This document shows positions 1-8,560 of a stretch of DNA of 64,000 nucleotides, piece by piece. Under the pieces are notes generated by a model, which was given only the letters and a program-made list of their open reading frames with translations, did not search any database and was not told the origin of the DNA. The DNA lies in NCBI RefSeq assembly GCF_024300825.1, contig NZ_CP101323.1:1302001-1366000 (forward strand), given 5' to 3'. The position numbers and the translations under genes were made by a program. Each line of letters starts with the position of its first letter. The stretch's first letter is position 1. Source of the stretch: Natronomonas gomsonensis (GTDB taxonomy: Archaea > Halobacteriota > Halobacteria > Halobacteriales > Haloarculaceae).

Positions 1-374
1 TCGTGGTTCTCCCGGGCGGTGTGCATGAAGTGGTTGCCGCCGATGCCGTAGCCGTCGCCGTCGCCGCCCGCGGCGATGACTTCGAGGTCGGGATTGGCGA
101 GTTTGGCCGCTCGTGCGATGGGCAACGACCGGCCGTGGATGGTGTGGAAGCCGTAGCTCTCGAAGTAGCTGCTCAGTTTGCCCGAACAGCCGATGCCCGT
201 CGCGAGCAGTATCTCGTCGGGGCTCTTCCCGAGGTCCGACATGGCGCCTTTCAGCGACTTCAGGACGGCGAAGTCACCACAGCCGGGACACCACGTCGCC
301 TGTGGCTCGATGCCGGGCGTGAACTCCTCGCGCTCTACTTCTCGGTTCTCTCCGATTGCGTTGAAGGCACTCAT
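1..374 (-). CDS. korB: 2-oxoacid:ferredoxin oxidoreductase, beta subunit (partial, C-terminus outside window)
   Basis: This is the TPP-binding subunit of a cytosolic 2-oxoacid:ferredoxin oxidoreductase, which oxidatively decarboxylates a 2-oxoacid to an acyl-CoA and reduces ferredoxin. I translated it by hand from the ATG at 372-374. The visible 124 residues hold the family motif TWCPGCGDFAVL near residue 28 and the TPP/Mg motif GGDGDGYGIGGNHF near residue 105. A GGTGA ribosome site overlaps the end of korA, and only two bases separate the two genes, so they are cotranscribed. The gene is cut by the window edge, not broken. The substrate (2-oxoglutarate or pyruvate) is not fixed by the sequence; Kor is favoured by overall resemblance to haloarchaeal KorB. 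Confidence 0.9.
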   Translation of the reverse strand, partial: MSAFNAIGENREVEREEFTPGIEPQATWCPGCGDFAVLKSLKGAMSDLGKSPDEILLATGIGCSGKLSSYFESYGFHTIHGRSLPIARAAKLANPDLEVIAAGGDGDGYGIGGNHFMHTARENH

Positions 375-376
375 GG

Positions 377-2266
377 TCAATCACCTGCCGCGGGGACGAA
401 CTCCGTCGTCGGTGCGGGTTCGTCGCCCTCGATAATCGCTTCGGACCCCTCGACGACCTCGTGTGGCTCGAAGGGGTCACCGTTGTACTTCAGCAGACTG
501 TTCAGTTTCGGCCCGAACCGCCCCAACTCCTTCTGTATCAGTCCACGGAACTGCGCCGACCCGTTCATCTCGACGACCATCGCCTCCTCGACCGACTCGA
601 GGAACTCGGTCATCTCGGCGTCCGGGAACGGCATCATGTCCGAGACGCCCAGCGCGCGCACGTCGTGGCCGGCGTCGTTCAGCCGGTCGACGGCTTCGAG
701 GACGGTCCCCTGTTGGCTGCCGAAGGTGATGATGCCGTAGTCGGCGTCGTCGGGGCCGTGATACGTCTGATGACTCGATTCCTCGGCGTCGAGTTCCTCG
801 CGGATGGATTCGAGTTTCCGCCGACGCCGGCTGAGTTGAGCCACCCGATTTTCGGGGTCTTCGCTGATGTGGCCCTCCGGAGTGTGTTCGTTGCCGGTCG
901 CGAGGAATCGGCCGTCCTTCTGGCCCGGAATCGAGCGGGGCGAGACGCCCTTGTCGTTGTCGGGGTCGTGTTGGAACCGCTGGAACTTCCCGGAGGCGTG
1001 GTGGGCGGCCTCGGCGATTTCCTCCTCGGACAGCGTCGACCCGAGGTCGGGGTTCGGCTCGCGGTCGAAGAACGACTCGTCGACGTTCCGGAGTTCTCCG
1101 GAGAGTTTCTGGTCGTAGAGGACGATAGCCGGCAGTTGGTAGTCGTAGGCGATTCGGAAGGCCGCACGGGTCTGGTCGTAGGCTTCGGCGACGTTGCCGG
1201 GCGCGAAGACAACTCGCGAGGAGTCGCCCTGACTCGTGTAGAGGACGTGTTCGAGGTCGGCCTGTTCGGGTTTCGTCGGCATCCCCGTCGAGGGGCCGGC
1301 CCGCATCGCCTCGACCAACACGACGGGCGTCTCGGTCATTTCGGCGAGGCCGAGCGGTTCCGACATCAGGGCGAAGCCGCCGCCCGAGGAGCCGGACATG
1401 GCCTTCACGCCGGCGTGGGAGGCGCCGAGCGCCAGCGCCGCGGCGGCGATTTCGTCTTCGACCTGCTCGGAGATGCCGCCGATTTCGGGGAGGTGTTGAG
1501 TCATCAGCGTAAACACCTCGGTCCACGGCGTCATGGGGTAGCCGGCGATGAACCGACAGCCCTCGTCGATTGCGCCGTAGGCGATGGCGTTGGACCCGGA
1601 GAGCAACACCTGCTCTTCGTCGTGGCTCCCCTCCGGCATCCGGAGGTCGTGGGAGAACTCCATCTCCTCGACCTCGTCGTACACCATCTGGAGGATGTCG
1701 AGGTTCGCTTGGAGCACCTCGCCGCTCATTCGGTCTTCCATGAGCCCCTGGATGTGCTCCATGTCGTACTCCAGAAGCGCCGCGGTCGCACCGACGCCGG
1801 CGGTGTTGCGCATCACTTCCCGACCGTGTTCGCGTGCGATGGCCCGGAGGTCCATCGGGTAAACGTGCCAGCCGTTCTCCTCGACGCGTTGCTCGAAGTC
1901 GGGCACGTCGTCGATGTCGACGAGTCCTTCGTCGTAGACGATGACGCCACCTTCGCGGAGTTCGTCGAGGTTCTCGGCGAGCGGTTTCACCTCCTCGTTG
2001 CCGTAGTAAGCGTCTTCCTGTGGGTTGCGGGCGAAGGAGTCACCCAGCGCCAACAGGAAGTTGTAGCCGTCCCCGCGGGAGCGTACCGGTTCGGGACCGG
2101 CCCGGATTTCGACGTACGTGTGGCCGCCGCGGATGCGCGACGGATAGTGTCGATGGGTGAATACGTCCAGTCCCGACCGCATCAGCGCCTTCGCGAAGTT
2201 CTGGCTCGTCGAGTCGATTCCGTCGCCGGAACCTCCCGCGATTCGCCAGACGAGTTCCTGTGTCAT
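377..2266 (-). CDS. korA: 2-oxoacid:ferredoxin oxidoreductase, fused gamma-alpha subunit
   Basis: About 629 residues, the usual length for the haloarchaeal subunit that fuses the gamma domain (first ~190 residues, starting WRIAGGSGDGIDSTSQ) to the alpha domain (from about residue 225, with GYPMTPWTEVF) and the transketolase-like C-terminal domain. With KorB it forms the enzyme that uses ferredoxin instead of NAD for 2-oxoacid oxidation. The start at 2266 is chosen because GGTGAT, a full match to the 16S 3' end, lies 4 bases before it; an in-frame ATG at 2284 would add six residues. Upstream, a 14-bp palindrome lies about 100 bases from the start. Pyruvate is a possible alternative substrate. 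Confidence 0.9.
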   Translation of the reverse strand: MTQELVWRIAGGSGDGIDSTSQNFAKALMRSGLDVFTHRHYPSRIRGGHTYVEIRAGPEPVRSRGDGYNFLLALGDSFARNPQEDAYYGNEEVKPLAENLDELREGGVIVYDEGLVDIDDVPDFEQRVEENGWHVYPMDLRAIAREHGREVMRNTAGVGATAALLEYDMEHIQGLMEDRMSGEVLQANLDILQMVYDEVEEMEFSHDLRMPEGSHDEEQVLLSGSNAIAYGAIDEGCRFIAGYPMTPWTEVFTLMTQHLPEIGGISEQVEDEIAAAALALGASHAGVKAMSGSSGGGFALMSEPLGLAEMTETPVVLVEAMRAGPSTGMPTKPEQADLEHVLYTSQGDSSRVVFAPGNVAEAYDQTRAAFRIAYDYQLPAIVLYDQKLSGELRNVDESFFDREPNPDLGSTLSEEEIAEAAHHASGKFQRFQHDPDNDKGVSPRSIPGQKDGRFLATGNEHTPEGHISEDPENRVAQLSRRRRKLESIREELDAEESSHQTYHGPDDADYGIITFGSQQGTVLEAVDRLNDAGHDVRALGVSDMMPFPDAEMTEFLESVEEAMVVEMNGSAQFRGLIQKELGRFGPKLNSLLKYNGDPFEPHEVVEGSEAIIEGDEPAPTTEFVPAAGD

Positions 2267-2362
2267 ATCTATCACCGCGCCCACGTCGGGCGCCTTACTC
2301 GGAGTTGGTCGGCCGCGGACTAAAGCGTTTGCTACGTATTAGCATGGATTAATAATGATAAA

Positions 2363-2376
2363 GGTGTTTAAACACC
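2363..2376. promoter_or_regulatory. Perfect 14-bp palindrome between korA and the DICT gene
   Basis: The sequence GGTGTTTAAACACC is a perfect palindrome in the short AT-rich gap between two divergent genes, next to ATTAATAATGATAAA. It could be an operator for korAB or for the DICT-domain gene, or simply a symmetric TATA-containing promoter. No regulator gene sits beside it. Confidence 0.4.
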
Positions 2377-2494
2377 GCCTGAGTGGTTGGGTTTTGGCCG
2401 GTCCGTCGTGCTCGAGAGGAGGCCGAATGCGGGCCGGCCGTGACGACGCGACCACAGGCTTATTACTCGGAATTGCGTGGTATCCCTAGAGCGA

Positions 2495-3217
2495 ATGTCT
2501 CTCACCGAGCTTATTACGGGGGTCGAAGATCACGAAAAGCGGCTCACGGTGTACAACGCACCCGATAACGCCGCTTCATCCCTCCGAGAGCAGTTCCGAG
2601 ACCGGAACCTCTCGGTGTCAGCCGAGCGGACGCCCAGCGGCAAGCCGGCCTCGTTCGTCGTTCTCTCGGAGGACGACACGTTCGTTACGGCTACGAACCT
2701 CGAGACGGTTCTGGACCCGGACGACAGCGAAACCGACCCGGGGTTCGATGGGGAGGCGTACCGTCCCATCCTCGACCACCTCGATGAGACGATGTTCACC
2801 TCCTACGACATCGAGCAGATGGTCGCCGCCTCCCGGGAAATCGAGGACCGCGCGTGGCGCGTCGGGAAAGGGACGCTTCACTCGGGATTCCAACAGCTCT
2901 CCATCCTCGAAGACCAGATGGACATCTACGAGCAACTCGCAGAGAAGGGGAGCCTCGACGTCCACGCCTACGGCGCTCCGGACACCGACGTGCCGGAACA
3001 CGACACCGACCTCACGATTCACGTCGAGCGTGCCGAGGAAATCGAGCGGTCGTGGTTCGTCGCCTACGACGGCGCCGGCGTCGATGTCAACAAGTGTGCG
3101 CTGCTCGCCGAGGAGCGGGAACCGCGTGCGTTCTATGGCTTCTGGACCTACGACCCCGACACGGTCGATTGGATTATCGACCACCTCGAATCGACGTACG
3201 GCCTCGTCGAACAGTAG
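2495..3217 (+). CDS. DICT sensory domain protein
   Basis: A 240-residue soluble protein that resembles the haloarchaeal DICT-domain proteins (a sensory domain found with diguanylate cyclases and two-component systems). It has the family features MSLTELITGVEDHEKRL at the start, a long middle region with MFTSYDIEQMVAASREIEDRAW, and the C-terminal PRAFYGFWTYDPDTVDWI. There is no DNA-binding or kinase domain, so its partner is unknown. I start it at ATG 2495; an ATG at 2477 would add six residues with no better ribosome site. The next gene starts after a 150-base gap that holds an operator-like palindrome, so this gene is probably a separate unit. The role is inferred from the domain only. Confidence 0.75.
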   Translation: MSLTELITGVEDHEKRLTVYNAPDNAASSLREQFRDRNLSVSAERTPSGKPASFVVLSEDDTFVTATNLETVLDPDDSETDPGFDGEAYRPILDHLDETMFTSYDIEQMVAASREIEDRAWRVGKGTLHSGFQQLSILEDQMDIYEQLAEKGSLDVHAYGAPDTDVPEHDTDLTIHVERAEEIERSWFVAYDGAGVDVNKCALLAEEREPRAFYGFWTYDPDTVDWIIDHLESTYGLVEQ

Positions 3218-3340
3218 ACCCCCAGCGGACTCGGTGAGACGGACCGACAGACGTTCCGGAGATAGCAGCCAGTAGATGGCCATGCCCCACGAACCAGTCG
3301 AAATCTTCCCGTCTGACCCGGAGGACACCCGCCAGTCGAT

Positions 3341-3366
3341 AATTACCTACCGAACGGTAGGTAATT
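3341..3366. promoter_or_regulatory. 26-bp operator-like palindrome before the COG1361/RND operon
   Basis: AATTACCTACCG and its exact reverse complement CGGTAGGTAATT are separated by AA. The core ACCGAACGGT resembles operators of TetR/AcrR repressors. The left arm overlaps a TATA-like TAATTA at 3340-3345, so a bound protein would block transcription of the two following genes. Established context: related COG1361/RND pairs in haloarchaea often sit beside a TetR gene, but none is adjacent here. It ends two bases before a possible ATG at 3368. Confidence 0.65.
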
Positions 3367-3541
3367 CATGAGCCGAATCCGTCGTGGAGACGGCGGCGAC
3401 AGAAACCGGCAGGAACCGGTGCCGAAGGGGGGAGGAAGCCCCAACGAGCATCGACATGGAGAAGCGTCCGACGCCGACGCTCGGACAGTCTTCTCCCTCG
3501 ATGGACGGGTAACTAAGTGGACGGCGGGACTGTATCGACGC

Positions 3542-5509
3542 ATGTCCCCACCGGAAGCGTCTCGCATTGCCGCCGTCGTTCTCTCGATTGCCCTTTTTGC
3601 TTCGGTTTTCGCGCCGCTTTTCGCCGCACCGGCCGCCGCCAACGTCACTGGCGAACCCAATATTTCGCTCACCGCCGGAGACAACCGCCTCTCTGCCGGT
3701 GAGACGACGCAACTGCAGGTGAGCGTCATCAACCGCGGCGAGATACAGTCGGGAAGCAACAATCCGCAGAGAGAACAGCGCGCCACGACGGCCCGTGGGC
3801 TGACCATCGAACCCCTCGATAAAGGACCGATTACGGTTCGTTCCGGAGAAGTCGCCGTCGGGGCCGTCCAAGACGGCGCTGCGGTACCAGTGGGAGTTCA
3901 ACTCACCGTCGCCGAGAACGCCGACCCCGGAACGTACGAGATTCCGGTCCGTGTTCGATACAAGTACTCTGAGTTCGTCGGAGAGCGCGGACAGAACTCC
4001 CAGCGCGACGAGACGGAGAACGTTCGCCGCACCGTCAAGGTTGTCGTCGACGAGGAGGCCGACATCGAGATTCGAGACGTGAGCGCCCCCGCCCCGGGCG
4101 ACACCGGGGCCGTCGAACTCGAATTGACGAACGCCGGCGAGGCGGCGGCCAACGACGCGGTCGTGGGCCTCGAATCGCTCACCGAGGACCTTCAGTTGGG
4201 CACCTCGGGGTCGAGTGAGGCCTACGTCGACCGCTGGGAGCCCGGTGAGAACCGAACCGTCACGCTGTCGGGCAGTGTCACCGACGGCGCCGGAATCCGG
4301 GCGTTGCCGGCGTCGCTGTCGATCGAGTACACCGACGACGACGACGTGCCGTTCACGAGCCGTTCGACGGTCGTCATCACGCCAGACACCGGTGGCGTAC
4401 TGGCCGTCGCGGAGGTCGATTCGACAGCCGGCCCCGGCGAACAGGGCGAAATCGGTATCACGCTCGAACACACCGGTGGGGAGTCCCTCGAGGACGTGAC
4501 CGTCGACCTCACCTCCCGGGAGGCCGGACTCACCTTCGGCGCCGCGAGCGGCTCGGCCAGCGCCTACCTCGGCAGCATCGCACCGGGGGAACAGCGCACC
4601 GTGACAGTCGGCGGGCAGTTCGCCGAAAACGCACGCACCCGAGGGTACGCAGTCGACATGGCCATCGGCTACGACACCGACGAGACGACCGGTGCGACCC
4701 AGCGTAACACCGTCGGTGTCGTCCCCGACGACGACCAGACGTTCACCTTCGAGAACGTCGACTCTTCGCTCCGGGTCTCACAGGACGGGACGCTCCGCGG
4801 GACGTTCACCAACGTGGGCCCCAACGCGGTCGAGAACGTCGTCGTGACCCTTGACCCGCCGAACCGGAACGTCGAAGTGCTCGAACGCGAGGTCGCGTTG
4901 GGTGACCTCGATGCAGGCGAATCCGTCGAGGTTGCCTTCGACGTGGAGGTCGCGAGCGCGGCCCGCTCGGGACCACGGCGGTTCTCGCTGCGGACGAACT
5001 ACGAGACGCTCGACGACGACGAACGGCAGGCCGACCCGATTCAGTTCCGTCAGTCCATCGACCCGCGCCGCGACGTCTTCGGCGTCGAGGCCCAGAACAC
5101 GAACCTCTCTGCGGGCGGAGAGAACCGAATCGTCCTCGCAGTGACGAACCAGCGGAACGAGACGGTCACCGACGTGTCGGCGAAGTTGTTCGCCTCCTCG
5201 CCGCTGTCGACGAGCGACGACGAAGCGTTCATCGCCGAACTCGAACCCGGTGAAACGGTGGAGGTGCCGTTCCGCGTGTCGGCGTCCGGGTCGGCGATGC
5301 AGAAGGACTACCCCGTCTCCGTCGACTTCCAGTACGTCGATGCCGCTGGTGAGACGCGGCTCTCGGAGAGCTATCGCGTGCCGGTCTCGGTGCAGGAGTC
5401 CAGCGGCGGGCTGTTCGGGTCGGTTGCCCCCACGAGCGCACTCGGATTCGCCCCGCTGTTGCTCGTCCCGCTCGCACCGCTGGCACTGCGGCTCCGTCGG
5501 CGGCGATAG
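3542..5509 (+). CDS. Secreted COG1361-type S-layer-like protein of an RND export operon
   Basis: About 655 residues. From the ATG at 3542 there is a clear Sec signal peptide (hydrophobic stretch IAAVVLSIALFASVFAPLFA, cleaved after APAAA), then several repeated beta-sandwich modules typical of COG1361/CARDB-like proteins (recurring LSAGETT, EPGENRTVTLSG, PGEQRTVTVGG), and a C-terminal hydrophobic anchor followed by RLRRRR. It is therefore an extracellular protein tethered to the membrane. The reading frame is open back to an ATG at 3368, directly behind the palindrome and TATA element; using that start would bury the signal peptide, so 3542 with a leader of about 175 bases is preferred. The stop abuts the start of the permease gene, so the two probably act together as exporter and periplasm-side partner. 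Confidence 0.8.
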   Translation: MSPPEASRIAAVVLSIALFASVFAPLFAAPAAANVTGEPNISLTAGDNRLSAGETTQLQVSVINRGEIQSGSNNPQREQRATTARGLTIEPLDKGPITVRSGEVAVGAVQDGAAVPVGVQLTVAENADPGTYEIPVRVRYKYSEFVGERGQNSQRDETENVRRTVKVVVDEEADIEIRDVSAPAPGDTGAVELELTNAGEAAANDAVVGLESLTEDLQLGTSGSSEAYVDRWEPGENRTVTLSGSVTDGAGIRALPASLSIEYTDDDDVPFTSRSTVVITPDTGGVLAVAEVDSTAGPGEQGEIGITLEHTGGESLEDVTVDLTSREAGLTFGAASGSASAYLGSIAPGEQRTVTVGGQFAENARTRGYAVDMAIGYDTDETTGATQRNTVGVVPDDDQTFTFENVDSSLRVSQDGTLRGTFTNVGPNAVENVVVTLDPPNRNVEVLEREVALGDLDAGESVEVAFDVEVASAARSGPRRFSLRTNYETLDDDERQADPIQFRQSIDPRRDVFGVEAQNTNLSAGGENRIVLAVTNQRNETVTDVSAKLFASSPLSTSDDEAFIAELEPGETVEVPFRVSASGSAMQKDYPVSVDFQYVDAAGETRLSESYRVPVSVQESSGGLFGSVAPTSALGFAPLLLVPLAPLALRLRRRR

Positions 5510-7975
5510 ATGGCGGTCGACTATCAGCCGTACATCGACCGGCTTGACCACTACATCACCCAGCGCCCGGGAACCGTCATCCTCGCGTTCCTGCTGGTCA
5601 CGGGGCTGTTCGTGGTCGGCCTCGGTGGCGTTTCGACGAGCGCCGGCACCCAACAGTTCGCCGAGAACACGCCGGCACAGGAAGCGTTCGACGAGGTCAA
5701 CCAGAAGTTCTCGCCGGCGTTCGGCGCCGACAGCGGCAGCACCCAACTGATACAGGACAGCGAAAACGTCCTCTCGCGGGACGCGATGCTCCGGATGCTG
5801 GAGGTCCAAGAGCAGATGGCCGACCGACCGGGGTTGCGCGTCTCGAGTACCTCAAGCGCCGCCGCAATCGTCGCCCAGCAACTCGACCCGCAAGCGACGA
5901 CGCCCGAACAACAACAGCAGGCCATCGAGGCGGCGACCGACACCGAGATACAGCGTGCGGTGCGACGGGCAGACGAGACGAACACGCGTTTCTCCGGGCT
6001 GTTGTCGAACGACTACAATCGCCAGTCGGCGTCGGCGTCAGCGACTATCGGCGTCGTGAGCCACGACATCCCGGCGGGTCTCTCCAGCAGCGCGGGACAG
6101 GGCGGCTCCAGTCCGTTGACGCCGATTCAGCAGGAGGCTCGAACTATCGCGAATTCGGTCGGGAGCGACATCACGGTCTTCGGTGCCGGCATCACCGCCG
6201 CGGAGTTCGGTGCCGTCATCGGTGATACCCTCGCGCTCGTCATCCCGGCGGCGGTGTTGCTCATCACGCTGTTCCTGTTCGTCTCCTACCGTGACCTCGC
6301 GGACCTACTGTTGGGCGTGGTCTCGCTGCTCATCGCCTTGGTTTGGACGTTCGGGTTCATGGGGTTGGTCGGCATCCCCTTCAGCCAGATGCTCATTTCG
6401 GTTCCGCCGCTGCTGTTGGCGGTCGGTATCGACTTCGGTATCCACGCAGTGAACCGGTATCGCGAAGAGCAAGTCAAAGGATTCGGCATCGTCGAGTCGA
6501 TGTCGACGACGACCGACCAGGTGTTGGTCGCCTTCTTCATCGTGACGGGGACGACCGTCATCGGGTTTGCGGCGAACCTCACGAGTAGTCTTCCGCCGAT
6601 ACGCGAGTTCGGGATCGTCGCCGCCGTTGGCATCGTGTTCACCTTCTTGGTGTTCGGGATATTCCTGCCGGCGGCGAAGGTAAAACTCGACCACGCTCGA
6701 CAGAAGTACCCGATTCCGACGTTCGCCACCACGCCGCTCGGGTCGGAGGGGTCGATACTCGGCGGTTTCCAGACGGCCGGCGTCAAAGTCGCCCGAATCG
6801 CACCGATTGCGTTCGTCGTCGTCCTGTTGCTCGTCAGCGGCGTGGCCGCCGGCTACGCAACCGGCATCAGTACCACCTTCGAGGACGAGGACTTCCTCCC
6901 ACCGGAGGACTCACCGGGGTACTACGACTACGTGCCAGAACCCCTCGCACCGGGCGAGTACACCGTGACGGCGACGATTAACTTCTTAGAGGAGAATTTC
7001 GAATCCGGGCAAAGCGACACGGTGACGGTGTACGTCGAAGGACCAATGGAACAGCCAGCGGCGCTGGAATCGATGCGCCGTGCCGGCGAGGACCCACCCG
7101 ATGCCTTCATTCGAGACGGCCGGTACGCCTCAGAGACGAGCATCATCACCGTCATCGACAGCCACGCCGAGCGCGACCCCGAGTTCCGGCGCCTCGTCGA
7201 CCGCAACGACATCGACGACGACGGGATTCCCGACCAAAACCTCGGTGACGTCTACGACTACCTGTATGACTCCCCCGCAAGCGGACAGGCCGCCCAGTAC
7301 ATGACCGAAGACCGCCGGAGTGCCCGAATCGTCTACTCGGTGGAATCCGACGCCACCCAACAGGAGATTACGGACGACGCCCGGGACATCGCCGACCGCC
7401 AGCGCTTCGATGCGACGGCGACCGGCAACACCGTCGTCTTCCAAGCCGTCTCCGACATCATTCTCCAGTCGGCCGTCGTGAGCCTCGCCGTCGCCCTCGG
7501 TGGAACCGCCGTCTTCCTCGTGTTCATCTACTGGCTGTTGCTCGGGCGGGCCTCACTGGGGTTGGCGAACATCACACCCATCGTCGTGACCGTCGCGATG
7601 GTCGCCGGGTCGATGCGACTGTTCGGCCTGTCGTTCAACGCCTTCACCGCGACCATTCTCGCTATCACGATAGGTCTCGGCATCGACTACTCGGTCCACA
7701 TCGTCCACCGCTTCGCCGACGAGTACGAGGAACTCGACCGCGGCGTCTACGAGGCACTCGAAAAGACCGTCCGCGGCACCGGCGGAGCACTGACCGGAAG
7801 CATGCTCACGACGGTGTTCGGCATCGGCGTGCTGGTGTTGTCTATCTTCCCCGCCATCGGCCAGTTCGGCATCCTCACCGGGATGTCGGTGTTCTACTCG
7901 TATCTCGCCTCGCTGTTCGTGTTGCCGTCGGTGCTCGTCATCTGGGCGCGGGTGTTCGACGACGCCTCGACGTGA
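5510..7975 (+). CDS. RND superfamily (MMPL/SSD-type) permease
   Basis: An 821-residue membrane protein with the RND layout: one membrane segment near residue 20, a large outer domain, a bundle of five segments, then the same pattern again. Both halves keep the proton-relay aspartate, in LLAVGIDFGIHAVNRY (about residue 300) and TIGLGIDYSVHIVHRF (about residue 720). Transporters of this class use the proton gradient to export lipids or other hydrophobic compounds; the substrate here is unknown. The ATG follows the stop of the COG1361 gene with no gap, so the genes form an operon under the palindromic operator. Confidence 0.9.
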   Translation: MAVDYQPYIDRLDHYITQRPGTVILAFLLVTGLFVVGLGGVSTSAGTQQFAENTPAQEAFDEVNQKFSPAFGADSGSTQLIQDSENVLSRDAMLRMLEVQEQMADRPGLRVSSTSSAAAIVAQQLDPQATTPEQQQQAIEAATDTEIQRAVRRADETNTRFSGLLSNDYNRQSASASATIGVVSHDIPAGLSSSAGQGGSSPLTPIQQEARTIANSVGSDITVFGAGITAAEFGAVIGDTLALVIPAAVLLITLFLFVSYRDLADLLLGVVSLLIALVWTFGFMGLVGIPFSQMLISVPPLLLAVGIDFGIHAVNRYREEQVKGFGIVESMSTTTDQVLVAFFIVTGTTVIGFAANLTSSLPPIREFGIVAAVGIVFTFLVFGIFLPAAKVKLDHARQKYPIPTFATTPLGSEGSILGGFQTAGVKVARIAPIAFVVVLLLVSGVAAGYATGISTTFEDEDFLPPEDSPGYYDYVPEPLAPGEYTVTATINFLEENFESGQSDTVTVYVEGPMEQPAALESMRRAGEDPPDAFIRDGRYASETSIITVIDSHAERDPEFRRLVDRNDIDDDGIPDQNLGDVYDYLYDSPASGQAAQYMTEDRRSARIVYSVESDATQQEITDDARDIADRQRFDATATGNTVVFQAVSDIILQSAVVSLAVALGGTAVFLVFIYWLLLGRASLGLANITPIVVTVAMVAGSMRLFGLSFNAFTATILAITIGLGIDYSVHIVHRFADEYEELDRGVYEALEKTVRGTGGALTGSMLTTVFGIGVLVLSIFPAIGQFGILTGMSVFYSYLASLFVLPSVLVIWARVFDDAST

Positions 7976-8014
7976 GGAAAACACTTTGCGTGGCGTCTCC
8001 GTAGGAGAGAACAC

Positions 8015-8560
8015 GTGGCATCTATCTCCGAGTGGCTCGCCGGCGAAGCCAACAGCTACATCCTGTATGCGCCACCAATGGGCGGCGTGTCGGCGTTCAG
8101 CAACGCCGTCGGCGACGCCAGAGCCGGCGAGACGCTTCTCGTCTCGGCGACGCACGGCGAGAACGCGACGCCGACCGAGGCGACGGCGTCGCTGTCGTCG
8201 GTGCTCTACTGTACGCCGACGAGCGACGAGGTGAGCACGCCGGGAGACCTGACTGGGATTTCGATGCCCGTCTCGGAGTTTCTGAAGCGTTCGTCGTCTC
8301 CGGCCGTCTTCATCGACTCCGTGACGACGCTTCTGTACTACGCCGAGGACGCCTCCGTATTCCGGTTTCTCAGCGTGCTGACGGCCCACATCCGACGCAA
8401 CGACGGCCTCGGCGTGTTCGCGATGACGCCCGACGCCCACCACGAACAGACCGTCCGAACGTTCGAACAGTTGTTCGACGGCCGCATCGAACTCGACGCC
8501 GACGGCGAGCGTGCCCGGGTCGACGCACCGGGCGCCCCCGAGGGCTGGCAGCCGCGCTAG
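8015..8560 (+). CDS. DUF7504-like degenerate RecA/KaiC-fold protein
   Basis: 181 residues starting at GTG 8015 with AGGAG nine bases upstream. It resembles a haloarchaeal family (DUF7504 from memory) that keeps the RecA/KaiC fold but has lost the phosphate-binding loop: YAPPMGGVSAFSNAVG sits where GxxGxGKT is expected, with no lysine. PAVFIDSVTTLLYY matches the Walker B strand of KaiC-like proteins (VFDSVS). It probably does not hydrolyse ATP. It follows the permease by 39 bases. A paralogue lies at 58160-58801. Its stop overlaps the stop of the convergent lactonase-like gene in the tetramer CTAG. Confidence 0.7.
   Translation: MASISEWLAGEANSYILYAPPMGGVSAFSNAVGDARAGETLLVSATHGENATPTEATASLSSVLYCTPTSDEVSTPGDLTGISMPVSEFLKRSSSPAVFIDSVTTLLYYAEDASVFRFLSVLTAHIRRNDGLGVFAMTPDAHHEQTVRTFEQLFDGRIELDADGERARVDAPGAPEGWQPR

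Noticed and set aside
461-2323. Long open frame of about 620 codons on the plus strand opposite korA
   Set aside because: korA on the minus strand has clear family motifs along its full length. The antisense frame is a by-product of high GC codon use and matches nothing.
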